NCBI RefSeq assembly: GCF_007679345.1
Contig: NZ_VEGH01000002.1
Coordinates: forward strand, 186,001 to 250,000
Origin: Cellulosimicrobium cellulans
GTDB lineage: Bacteria > Actinomycetota > Actinomycetes > Actinomycetales > Cellulomonadaceae
Direction of reading: 5' to 3'
DNA length: 64,000 bases
A program made the position numbers and the translations under genes. This document shows positions 9,003-16,494 of the stretch, one piece after another. Numbering within the stretch: position 1 is the first letter of the stretch; each line of letters starts with the position of its first letter. The notes below the pieces were generated by a model. That model was not told where the DNA came from. It did no database searches and saw nothing but the letters and a program-made list of their open reading frames with translations.

Positions 9003-11105
9003 TCACGGCTCGCGGGGCGCTCCCCCGGCATCGCCCGTCCCGCGCGGGTCCCGCTGCGCCAGCCGGGCGAGCATCGCGTTGTACTCGTCCATCTCGGTGT
9101 CGCCGTCGCGCTCGACCTTGCGGTCCCGGCGCTTGGCGGTGCGCTCGTCGTCCCGTGCCCAGGCGAACGCCACGGCCACCGCGAGCGCCAGGGTCGGCAG
9201 CTCGCCGATGCCCCAGGCGACGCCGCCGCCGCGCTGCTGGTCGACGATCGCCGACGGCCCCCACTCGCGGCCCAGCAGACCGAACCAGTCCGGCACCAGG
9301 AGCACGTCACCCGTGGTGAGCGCGACGCCGAAGAACGCGTGGAACGCCATCGTGGCGAACAGCAGCAGGAGCCGCTGCGGGTACGGCGGGCGGTTGGGCC
9401 CCGGGTCGATGCCCACCAGCGCGTTGACGAACAGGTACCCGGCGAGCGAGAAGTGCAGCACCATCGCGTAGTGGCCGACCTCGGAGGTCAGCGCCCAGCG
9501 GAAGACGTCGGTGTAGTAGAAGACGATCATCGACCCGGCGAAGTTCACCGCGGCCACGACGGGGTTCGCGAGGAACCGGCCCCACCGGCTGTGCACCAGG
9601 CCCAGCAACCACTCCCGCGGCCCCCGCGACGCGTCGGCGCCGCCGCGCCCGGCACCCGACCGGCTGGCCCGCGACGGCAGCGCCCGCAGCGCCAGGGTCA
9701 CGGGCGCCGAGAGCGCCAGCAGCACCGGGATCACCATGGCCAGGATCATGTGCTCGACCATGTGGGCGCTGAACAGCACGTGCCCGTACATCGCCGGCCC
9801 GCCGGAGGTGGTCCAGAAGAACAGCAGCATGCCGGCCACCCAGGACGCCGTGCGTCCCCAGGGCCACGCGTCCCCTCGACGGCGCAGCCGGAGCACCCAT
9901 CGCAGGTAGACGACGATCCCGGCCACCGCCGCGGACGCGAGCAGCACGTCCCACCGCCACTGCGTGATCCAGGACAGCGTGGTCGGCTCGGGCGGCAGCG
10001 CGTGGCCGGTGACGATCTCCGCGGGGGTGGGGTCGGTGATCGGGTCGTCCGGCACCGGCGGCGGCGAGGAGCCGAGCGCGACGGCGACGCCGGAGACGGC
10101 GCCCATCACGGTGAGCTCGACCAGCACCAGGCGCCAGAACAGCCACGTGGCCGGCGCCCGCTCGTCACCGCGCAGCCGGCCGACGACGCGGCGGCGGTGC
10201 GCCAGGCCGAGCAGCCCGAGCACGCCGAACAGGGCGATCTTCACCAGCAGCAGCACGCCGTACCGGGTCGTGAGGTCGTCCCACGAGCCGAGCCGGATGA
10301 CCGAGTTCACCGTGCCGGACACCGCGACGGCGGCGAAGCACCAGGCGGCGATGACGGAGAACCGCGCGACGGCCGGGGCGAGGTCGGCGCCGAGCCGGTG
10401 CGCGAGCGGGGACAGGGCGAGCAGGGTGCCGATCCACAGGGCCGCGCCGACCAGGTGCAGGAACATCGACGACGTGGCGAGGTCGTGGCTCGCGGCACCG
10501 GCGGCGTGCCCGGTCTGCGCCGACTGCCAGAGCGCCACCAGCACCAGGCCGGCGATCCACGCGGTGCCCACGGGCGAGGTGGTCATGAGCGCGAGCGCCG
10601 TCGTGACGGCCGCCGCCACCGCGACGAACAGCAGCACCCGGCCGAGCTCGAACTGGGTGACGAACTGGCCGAGCTCGCCGCCGAACGCGGGGTCGGTGGG
10701 CGACAGGCCGGCGACGTTCGCGTAGGTGAGGACGAGCTCGACCACGGCGGTGAGCGTCCACACCGCGGCCGCGACGGCGGTGATCCCGGACGCCGCGCGG
10801 ACGACGGCCTCGTCCCGCCGCACCAGCACGGTGGCGAGCAGCACCAGGCCGCCGAGGGTCGCGGAGGCGGCGAGCTCGGCGCCCGTCGACGCGATCGGCA
10901 GCCCCCAGCGCACGAGGGCGCCGGGGTCGCGCAGGGCGGTGGGGGCGGCGGCGCCGGTGAAGGCGATGCCGGCGACGACCGCCGCCAGCGCGGCGACCGC
11001 GAGGGCGGCGAGGCGCAGCCAGTCCGCCGAGCGCCCCGGGCCGTCCGCGGCGCGCGGGCTGCGGGCGGTGCGGGGGCCCGCCGGGGCGGTGACGCCGGGC
11101 GCCAT
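9003..11105 (-). CDS. CopD / CtaG fusion membrane protein (copper handling and cytochrome oxidase assembly)
   Basis: About 700 aa with many transmembrane segments. The N-terminal half is a CopD-like copper resistance domain, with LHLVGAALWIGTLLALSPLA and VLLLVKIALFGVLGLLGLAH. The C-terminal half is CtaG-like (caa3-type oxidase assembly), seen in SAHMVEHMILAMVIPVLLAL, with its conserved histidines, and in LVNALVGIDPGPNRPPYP. Such fusions are known in actinobacteria. I place the start at ATG 11105, which overlaps the copC stop as TGATG. The longer upstream frame is a shadow of copC. Likely role: copper delivery linked to heme-copper oxidase. Confidence 0.88.
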   Translation of the reverse strand: MAPGVTAPAGPRTARSPRAADGPGRSADWLRLAALAVAALAAVVAGIAFTGAAAPTALRDPGALVRWGLPIASTGAELAASATLGGLVLLATVLVRRDEAVVRAASGITAVAAAVWTLTAVVELVLTYANVAGLSPTDPAFGGELGQFVTQFELGRVLLFVAVAAAVTTALALMTTSPVGTAWIAGLVLVALWQSAQTGHAAGAASHDLATSSMFLHLVGAALWIGTLLALSPLAHRLGADLAPAVARFSVIAAWCFAAVAVSGTVNSVIRLGSWDDLTTRYGVLLLVKIALFGVLGLLGLAHRRRVVGRLRGDERAPATWLFWRLVLVELTVMGAVSGVAVALGSSPPPVPDDPITDPTPAEIVTGHALPPEPTTLSWITQWRWDVLLASAAVAGIVVYLRWVLRLRRRGDAWPWGRTASWVAGMLLFFWTTSGGPAMYGHVLFSAHMVEHMILAMVIPVLLALSAPVTLALRALPSRASRSGAGRGGADASRGPREWLLGLVHSRWGRFLANPVVAAVNFAGSMIVFYYTDVFRWALTSEVGHYAMVLHFSLAGYLFVNALVGIDPGPNRPPYPQRLLLLFATMAFHAFFGVALTTGDVLLVPDWFGLLGREWGPSAIVDQQRGGGVAWGIGELPTLALAVAVAFAWARDDERTAKRRDRKVERDGDTEMDEYNAMLARLAQRDPRGTGDAGGAPREP

Positions 11106-11863
11106 CAGCCCTCCGCCCGGCCGTCCCCGCCGGTGGGCCCGGTCGGGCCGGTCGGTCCGTCGGTGCCCGCGGGGCCGTCGGCCGGGTGCGACCGGCGCCG
11201 CTCCCGCACCACGAACACCGCCACCGCGCCCGCGGCGAGCACGGCCACGACGATCGCGGCGACCATCCCGGCGGCGATCCCGGCGTCCTCGTCCTCCGCG
11301 AGCTCCTGCTGCGGCGCGAGGGTCGCGGAGGCGGTGGCCTCGGCCCGGGGCTCGGCCGTCGGCGCGGCGGTCGGCTCGATCGTCTCGGGCGCGGCCGGGA
11401 CGGCGGCCTCCGCGCCGGACGCCGCCGTGAAGGCGAGCGTCCCGGACAGCGGGTGGCCGTCCGCCGAGGTCACGCGCCACTCGACGGTGTACGCCCCGGC
11501 GGGCAGCCCGGTGGACAGCGCCTGGGACACGGTGTTGTCGACGAGCGCGGCGTCCCCCGAGCTCACCACGCCGCCGTCGGGGCCCAGCACGACGATCTCG
11601 GTGCCCAGCGACTGCGCCGGCTGGTCGAAGGTCAGCGTGATGCTCGCGGGCGGCGCGTCCACCGTCGACCCGTCCGCCGGGTCGGTCCCCAGCAGGGAGT
11701 TGTGCGCGTCCGCGCGGCCCGCGGTCAGCAGCACCGCCGCGAGCGCCAGCAGCACCGCGGCGAGGGCGGCGAGCGCACGGGGCACCGGGGCGGGCGCCGC
11801 GACGGCGCGGGCGGAGCGGGCGGGCGCGGCGGGGGTGCGGGTCGTGCGGTCGGAGGGGATCAC
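11105..11863 (-). CDS. CopC-domain copper-binding protein, secreted and membrane-anchored
   Basis: 252 aa from GTG 11863. A signal peptide ends at ADAHNSLLGTDPADG, so the mature protein begins with His, the usual first copper ligand of CopC. The second ligand region is TSADGHPLSGTLAF. One CopC beta-sandwich (~residues 55-150) is followed by an acidic Ala/Pro linker and a C-terminal transmembrane helix (GMVAAIVVAVLAAGAVAVFV) with a charged tail, the layout of YcnJ/CopC anchored proteins. I chose GTG 11863 because GATGAT sits 6 nt upstream (leaderless). GTG 11902 is an alternative. Coupled to CopD-CtaG. Confidence 0.88.
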   Translation of the reverse strand: MIPSDRTTRTPAAPARSARAVAAPAPVPRALAALAAVLLALAAVLLTAGRADAHNSLLGTDPADGSTVDAPPASITLTFDQPAQSLGTEIVVLGPDGGVVSSGDAALVDNTVSQALSTGLPAGAYTVEWRVTSADGHPLSGTLAFTAASGAEAAVPAAPETIEPTAAPTAEPRAEATASATLAPQQELAEDEDAGIAAGMVAAIVVAVLAAGAVAVFVVRERRRSHPADGPAGTDGPTGPTGPTGGDGRAEG

Positions 11864-11869
11864 GGCTCC

Positions 11870-11875
11870 ATCATC
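11870..11875 (-). promoter_or_regulatory. Candidate -10 hexamer of leaderless copC
   Basis: On the minus strand GATGAT is followed by 6 nt and GTG 11863. Hexamer and spacing are identical to those before the diguanylate cyclase. Confidence 0.4.
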
Positions 11876-12001
11876 ACCCGGGGCCGCCGTCCGCCGCGCC
11901 ACGGGTGGCGCGGATCACCCGCTGCGACGCCGGCGGCGATCGGGGGCGGTCGGGCGGGGAGCCGGCCTGTGGACAACCGGATCGGGGCCGGGTGCCGCCC
12001 C

Positions 12002-12007
12002 TAGGGT
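12002..12007 (+). promoter_or_regulatory. Candidate -10 (TAGGGT) of leaderless radC
   Basis: TAGGGT is followed by 7 nt and GTG 12015. This fits the actinobacterial TANNNT -10 with transcription starting at or next to the start codon. Confidence 0.5.
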
Positions 12008-12014
12008 CGAGGAG

Positions 12015-12704
12015 GTGAGGACCCCGATGCTCGCCGACCTCGACCCGGACCAGCGGCCCCGGGAGCGGATGCTGCGCCTGGGCGCGGACGCGCTCTCCGA
12101 CGTCGAGCTCGTCGCGCTGCTGCTGGGCTCCGGCCGCCGGGGCTCCAGCGCCCTCGACACCGCCCGGGACCTGCTCCTGGCGCACGGCGGCCTGGCCGGC
12201 CTCGCGCGCGCCGAGCCGCCGGACCTGCTGCGCTCCCCCGGCGTCGGCCCCGCCAAGGCGACCCGCGTCGTCGCCGGCCTCGCGCTCGCCCGCCGGTTCG
12301 GCACCTCGACCGACCGCCGGGCGACCGTGCGCACGCCGGCCGACGTCGCGCGGCTCGCGGCGCCCCTGCTCACCGGGCCCGCGGACGGGCGCGTCGTGGC
12401 CGTCGTCGGCGACCGCGCGGCCCGGCTGCTCGGCGCCGTGGTCGTGCCGGCCGCGTCCGCGCACGCGACGCCGCCCGCGGTGCGGGAGGTGCTGGCCGAG
12501 ACGCTGCGTCGCGGTGGCGTGACGCTCGCGCTCGCCCACCGGCACGAGCCCGACGACCCCCGGCCGCACCCGGTCGACGCGCAGGCGGCGGACGCCGTCG
12601 CCGACGCGGCCGCGCACTGCGGCGTGCGGCTGCTGGACAGCCTGGCGCTCTGCGGCGAGGGGTGGACGTCGGTGCTGCCGGCACCGGGGGTGGGGGCAGG
12701 ATGA
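12015..12704 (+). CDS. RadC/UPF0758 family protein with divergent JAMM motif
   Basis: 229 aa. The N-terminal helix-hairpin-helix part is typical: RPRERMLRLGADALSDVELV, then LLLGSGRRGSSALDTARDLL and RSPGVGPAKATRVVAGLAL. The C-terminal JAB/MPN part is shortened and divergent. Family members have H-x-H-P-S-G then S-x-x-D; here HRHEPDDPRPHPVDAQ keeps H-x-H and the Asp, but the serine is His and the PSG is lost. A metal site may persist, but peptidase-type activity is doubtful. Start GTG 12015 lies 7 nt after TAGGGT; ATG 12027 behind GGAGG is the alternative. The stop overlaps the Nudix start as ATGA. Confidence 0.8.
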   Translation: MRTPMLADLDPDQRPRERMLRLGADALSDVELVALLLGSGRRGSSALDTARDLLLAHGGLAGLARAEPPDLLRSPGVGPAKATRVVAGLALARRFGTSTDRRATVRTPADVARLAAPLLTGPADGRVVAVVGDRAARLLGAVVVPAASAHATPPAVREVLAETLRRGGVTLALAHRHEPDDPRPHPVDAQAADAVADAAAHCGVRLLDSLALCGEGWTSVLPAPGVGAG

Positions 12705-13126
12705 GCGACGTGACCGACGCGCAGCCCACCCTCCGGATCGCCGCGGCGGTCATCGTCGACGACGCGGGCCGGTGGCTCCTCGTCCGCAAGCGGGACACCG
12801 CCGCCTACATGCAGGCCGGCGGCAAGATCGAGCCGGGCGAGGACCCGCGCGCCGCGGTGGTCCGGGAGATCGGCGAGGAGCTCGCGGTGGTCGTCGACCC
12901 GACCCTGGTCCGGGACCTCGGCCGCCGGGACGCCCCGGCCGCGAACGAGCCGGGGCACCGGCTCGAGGCGCACGTGTTCGCCGTCGACGGGGTGACCGGC
13001 GCCGTGCCGACCGCCGAGATCGCGGAGGCGGTGTGGGTGACGCCGGCCGAGGCGGCGCGGCTGCCGCTCGCGCCGCTGACCGTCGACCTGCTGCGCGAGG
13101 CGGGCGCGGCGTCAGCCCCACGATGA
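12701..13126 (+). CDS. Nudix hydrolase
   Basis: 141 aa, start ATG 12701 overlapping the radC stop by 4 nt (ATGA), so translation is coupled. The Nudix box is GGKIEPGEDPRAAVVREIGE then EL; the final glycine of the canonical G-x5-E-x7-REUxEExGU is Ala here, a tolerated change. The VRKRDTAAYMQAGGKIEPGE segment recalls hydrolases of oxidised or non-canonical nucleotides, but the substrate cannot be fixed from sequence. Pairing with a RadC-like protein suggests a nucleic-acid or nucleotide quality role (inference). Confidence 0.88.
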   Translation: MSDVTDAQPTLRIAAAVIVDDAGRWLLVRKRDTAAYMQAGGKIEPGEDPRAAVVREIGEELAVVVDPTLVRDLGRRDAPAANEPGHRLEAHVFAVDGVTGAVPTAEIAEAVWVTPAEAARLPLAPLTVDLLREAGAASAPR

Positions 13127-13235
13127 GCTCCTCCGGCCGCGAACGAGGACTCCCTCAGGTCGGACTGCCCAGCCTCGGAGCGTGCTCGCCCGGAGCCGCT
13201 GCCCGCCGCGGACTGGCGGCGTCCTCCGCCCGGCC

Positions 13236-13241
13236 TAGGGT
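13236..13241 (+). promoter_or_regulatory. Candidate -10 (TAGGGT) of leaderless PPOX gene
   Basis: TAGGGT is followed by 6 nt and ATG 13248, with no Shine-Dalgarno between them. Confidence 0.5.
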
Positions 13242-13247
13242 CGGGGC

Positions 13248-13724
13248 ATGGCCCGCTCCATCGCGACGAACACGACCGTCGACCTGCCCGCGCTGCTGGA
13301 CTTCGTCCGCACCCGGCACCACCTGCTGCTCGCGACCGCCCGGCGCGACGGCCGCCCGCAGATCTCCCCGGTCAGCGGCGGCGTCGACGACCAGGGTCGC
13401 ATCGTCATCTCGACCTACCCCGGCCGCGCCAAGGCGGTGAACGCCGAGCGCGACCCCCGGGTGTCGGTGCTCGTGCTGTCGGACGACTGGGACGACGCCT
13501 GGGTGCAGGTCGACGGCGACGCCGAGGTGCTGCACATGCCGGAGGCCGAGGACGCGCTGGTCGACTACTACCGGTGCATCGCCGGCGAGCACCCCGACTG
13601 GGACGAGTACCGCGCCGCGATGCGCGTGCAGGGCAAGAGCCTGATCCGCGTCACCCCGACCCGCTGGGGCCCGGTCGCCACGGGCGGCTTCCCGGCGGAG
13701 GTCGCCGCGCGCCTGGACGGCTGA
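13248..13724 (+). CDS. PPOX-class F420-dependent oxidoreductase
   Basis: 158 aa split-barrel flavin/deazaflavin-binding fold. Typical landmarks are LLLATARRDGRPQISPVSGG in the first strands, IVISTYPGRAKAVNAERDPR (phosphate-binding RxKxxNxxRdPR) and ISVTPTRWGPVATGGFP-like C-terminal strands (here IRVTPTRWGPVATGG). This layout matches the TIGR03618-type actinobacterial enzymes that use F420. Cytoplasmic; substrate unknown. Leaderless start at ATG 13248. Single gene, convergent with the dehydrogenase E2 gene. Confidence 0.85.
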   Translation: MARSIATNTTVDLPALLDFVRTRHHLLLATARRDGRPQISPVSGGVDDQGRIVISTYPGRAKAVNAERDPRVSVLVLSDDWDDAWVQVDGDAEVLHMPEAEDALVDYYRCIAGEHPDWDEYRAAMRVQGKSLIRVTPTRWGPVATGGFPAEVAARLDG

Positions 13725-13740
13725 CCGGCCGCCGCGTGCG

Positions 13741-13812
13741 CGAGCGCGGCAGGTCGCGCCGAACGCGGGCGCCCGAGCTACCGCGGCCGGCGGGGACCAC
13801 CGCGCTCGGCGG
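13741..13812. repeat. 72-bp palindromic intergenic element, copy A
   Basis: Lies between convergent PPOX and E2 genes. Aligned without gaps to the reverse complement of 56707-56778, it matches at 62 of 72 positions, including the first 22 and last 12 bases. Ends carry CGAGCGCGG and its complement, so it can fold back on itself. Probably a bidirectional terminator-type repeat family. Confidence 0.65.
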
Positions 13813-13845
13813 GGGCCACCCGCGCGGCGGAGGCTCCGGCGCCGG

Positions 13846-15423
13846 TCAGCCCCAGACCAGCGCCTGCGCCGGGTCCTCCAGGACCGCCGCGACGTCGGCC
13901 AGCACCATCGAGCCGAGCGCGCCGTCCACGAGGCGGTGGTCGACGCTCAGCGCGAGCTGCGTGACGTGCCGGACCTTGATCTTGCCCTTGTGCACCCACG
14001 GCTGCTCGCGGATCGCCCCGAACGCCAGGATCGCGGCCTCGCCCGGGTTCAGGATCGGGGTGCCGGTGTCGATGCCGAACACGCCGACGTTGGTGATCGT
14101 GATCGTGCCGTCCGACATGTCCCGCGGCGTGACCTTGCCCGCGCGCGCCGTGGACGTCAGGGCGGCGAGGCCCTCGGCCAGGTCGTGCAGGCCGAGCCGG
14201 TGGGCGTCCTTGATGTTCGGCACCACCAGGCCGCGCGGGGTCGCCGCGGCGATGCCCAGGTTCACGTAGTGCTTGTAGACGATCTCCTGCGCCGCCTCGT
14301 CCCAGGACGCGTTGACGTCCGGGTGCCGGCGGACCGCGAGCAGCAGCGCCTTGGCGGCGATCAGCAGCGGGGTGATGCGGACGTCCGCGAACTCCTTGTC
14401 CTGGCGGAGCCGCTGGACGAGCTTCATGGTCCGGGTGACGTCGACGGTCTGGAACACGGTGACGTGCGGGGCCGTGAACGCGGAGGTCACCATCGCCTCG
14501 GCGGTGCGCTTGCGGACCGACTTCACCGGGACACGGGTCTGCCGGCCGTCGGGCGACACGGTGCCGGACGCGAGCCACGGCTGGTCGTCGGCGGGGTAGG
14601 TCGCGAGCACGCGCGCCTCGGCCGCGGCCTGGTGCGCGAGCACGTCCTCGCGGGTGACGATGCCGCCCGGGCCGGTCGGCACCACGGAGTCGAGGTCGAC
14701 GCCGAGGTCGCGGGAGAGCTTGCGCACCGGAGGCTTGGCCAGCGCGCGCCGGCCGGAGACGGCGGCGGGCTCGCCCGTGGCGACGGCGCCCGGGCGGACC
14801 GTCGGCATGGCGGCCGGCGCCGGGGAGGCGGACGGGGCCGCGGGTCCGCGCGAGGCGCCCGGCCCGGCGGTCGCGGGCCGCACCGGCGCCGCGCCCGTGG
14901 TGGCGTCCGGGCCGGCCGCGCCGGCGTCGACGTCGCCCTCGGCGGAGGTGAACCGGGCCCGGCGGGCGGTCGGCGCGGCGGCCGTGCCGTAGCCGACCAG
15001 CACCGCCCCGCCCGGCTCCTCGGACTCCGCGGCCGCGGAGGCCGCGGGCTCGGCGGCGACGGACGCGTGCCGTGCGACCGGGGCACCGGCCTGCACCGGG
15101 TCGGCGTCGGACGTCGGCCCGTGCACCGGCACCTCGGGCCCCGCGCCCGGCGCGGCGTCGGCGGGTGCCTCGCCGGTCGGGTCGGTGTCGATCTCGATGA
15201 TCGGGGTGCCGACCTCGACCGTGGTGCCCTCCTCGACCAGCAGCCGCGTCACCACGCCCGCGAACGGGCTGGGCAGGTCCACCAGCGACTTCGCGGTCTC
15301 GATCTCCACGATCGTCTGGTTGATGGCGACGGTGTCGCCCACGGCGACGTGCCAGGCGGCGATCTCGGCCTCGGTCAGGCCCTCGCCCGCGTCGGGGAGG
15401 CGGAACTGCTGGAAGGACGGCAC
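13846..15423 (-). CDS. 2-oxoacid dehydrogenase E2, dihydrolipoamide acyltransferase
   Basis: 525 aa, core of a branched-chain 2-oxoacid or pyruvate dehydrogenase complex. One N-terminal lipoyl domain (residues ~3-78) has the lipoylated lysine in VEIETAKSLVDLPSPF. A long Ala/Pro-rich linker leads to the E1/E3-binding domain (KPPVRKLSRDLGVDLDSVVP). The C-terminal catalytic domain ends with the acyltransfer motif VDHRLVDGALGSM (HxxxDG). Start GTG 15423 has GAGGAG 9 nt upstream. It is the last gene of E1alpha-E1beta-E2; no E3 (lipoamide dehydrogenase) is in the window. Confidence 0.93.
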   Translation of the reverse strand: MPSFQQFRLPDAGEGLTEAEIAAWHVAVGDTVAINQTIVEIETAKSLVDLPSPFAGVVTRLLVEEGTTVEVGTPIIEIDTDPTGEAPADAAPGAGPEVPVHGPTSDADPVQAGAPVARHASVAAEPAASAAAESEEPGGAVLVGYGTAAAPTARRARFTSAEGDVDAGAAGPDATTGAAPVRPATAGPGASRGPAAPSASPAPAAMPTVRPGAVATGEPAAVSGRRALAKPPVRKLSRDLGVDLDSVVPTGPGGIVTREDVLAHQAAAEARVLATYPADDQPWLASGTVSPDGRQTRVPVKSVRKRTAEAMVTSAFTAPHVTVFQTVDVTRTMKLVQRLRQDKEFADVRITPLLIAAKALLLAVRRHPDVNASWDEAAQEIVYKHYVNLGIAAATPRGLVVPNIKDAHRLGLHDLAEGLAALTSTARAGKVTPRDMSDGTITITNVGVFGIDTGTPILNPGEAAILAFGAIREQPWVHKGKIKVRHVTQLALSVDHRLVDGALGSMVLADVAAVLEDPAQALVWG

Positions 15424-15501
15424 GGTCGGTGCTCCTCGGGGTGGTGCGGGCGGTGGTCGGCGGGGGCGCGGGCCGCGCGGGCGGCGCGGCGCGCCCGGCG
15501 G

Positions 15502-16494
15502 TCAGGAGGCGAGCACGCGGTCGACGGCGTCCAGGACGCGGTCGAGCCCGGGCAGGTACTCGTGCTCCAGCTTGGCCACGGGGTAGGGGGTGTGGAAGCC
15601 GCCGACCCGGAGGACCGGCGCCTCGAGGTGGTAGAAGCACTCCTCGGTGACTCGCGCGGCGACCTCGGCGCCGGTGCCGTAGAGCACCGGGGCCTCGTGG
15701 ACGACGACGCACCGGCCGGTGCGCCGGACCGACGCGGCGACGGTCGTGATGTCGAGCGGCGAGATGCTGCGCAGGTCGACGACCTCCACGCTGCGGCCCT
15801 CGGCGGCCGCGGCGTCGGCGACGCGCAGGGCGGTGGCGACCGTCGGGCCGTGCGCCACGAGCGTGACGTCGGTGCCCGGGCGGAGCACCCGCGCGCCGTC
15901 CAGGACGGAGTCGGCGGCCAGCGGGTCGGCGTCCGTGTCGACGTCGCCCTTCTCCCAGTACCGGCCCTTGGGCTCGAAGAACATCACCGGGTCCGGCGAG
16001 GCGACGGCCTGCTGGATCATCGTGTAGGCGTCCTGCGGGTCGGACGGGCTGACCACGCGCAGGCCGGCGGTGTGCGCGAACAGCACCTCGGGCGACTCGC
16101 TGTGGTGCTCGACCGCGCCGATGCCGCCGCCGAACGGCACCCGGATGACGACCGGGAGGTTCAGCCGGCCGCGGGACCGGTAGTGCATCTTCGACAGCTG
16201 GGTCGTGATCTGGTCGAACGCCGGGAAGATGAACCCGTCGAACTGGATCTCGCAGACCGGGCGGTAGCCGCGCAGCGCGAGGCCGATCGCGGTGCCGACG
16301 ATGCCGGACTCGGCGAGCGGGGTGTCGACGACCCGGTCCGTGCCGAAGTCCTTGGCCAGCCCGTCGGTCACCCGGAACACGCCGCCGAGCGCGCCGATGT
16401 CCTCACCCATGAGCAGGACCTTCGGGTCCCGCTCCAGCGCGGCCCGCAGGCCCGTGTTGATCGCCTTGGCGAACGTCATCCGCTGCGTGCTCAC
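15502..16494 (-). CDS. 2-oxoacid dehydrogenase E1 beta subunit
   Basis: 330 aa. Starts at GTG 16494, overlapping the E1alpha stop as GTGA. Transketolase-type pyrimidine-binding domain at the N-terminus (MTFAKAINTGLRAALERDPK, LMGEDIGALGGVFRVTDGL, with the conserved catalytic-site Glu in GED). The C-terminal transketolase domain carries VTLVAHGPTVATALRVADAA and VVDLRSISPLDITTV. Works with E1alpha as an alpha2beta2 TPP-dependent decarboxylase. FGTDRVVDTPLAESGIVGTA and QFDGFIFPAFDQI are typical of branched-chain E1 beta. Confidence 0.93.
   Translation of the reverse strand: MSTQRMTFAKAINTGLRAALERDPKVLLMGEDIGALGGVFRVTDGLAKDFGTDRVVDTPLAESGIVGTAIGLALRGYRPVCEIQFDGFIFPAFDQITTQLSKMHYRSRGRLNLPVVIRVPFGGGIGAVEHHSESPEVLFAHTAGLRVVSPSDPQDAYTMIQQAVASPDPVMFFEPKGRYWEKGDVDTDADPLAADSVLDGARVLRPGTDVTLVAHGPTVATALRVADAAAAEGRSVEVVDLRSISPLDITTVAASVRRTGRCVVVHEAPVLYGTGAEVAARVTEECFYHLEAPVLRVGGFHTPYPVAKLEHEYLPGLDRVLDAVDRVLAS

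Noticed and set aside
6414..12704. A 2096-codon open frame on the plus strand.
   Set aside because: All but the last 230 codons lie antisense to clear minus-strand genes. The frame is open because GC-rich third positions exclude stops. Only the RadC part at 12015-12704 is real.
13127..13247. The spacer between the Nudix and PPOX genes was checked for a small gene or RNA.
   Set aside because: Apart from the TAGGGT -10 candidate there is no convincing reading frame, and no stable hairpin was seen.
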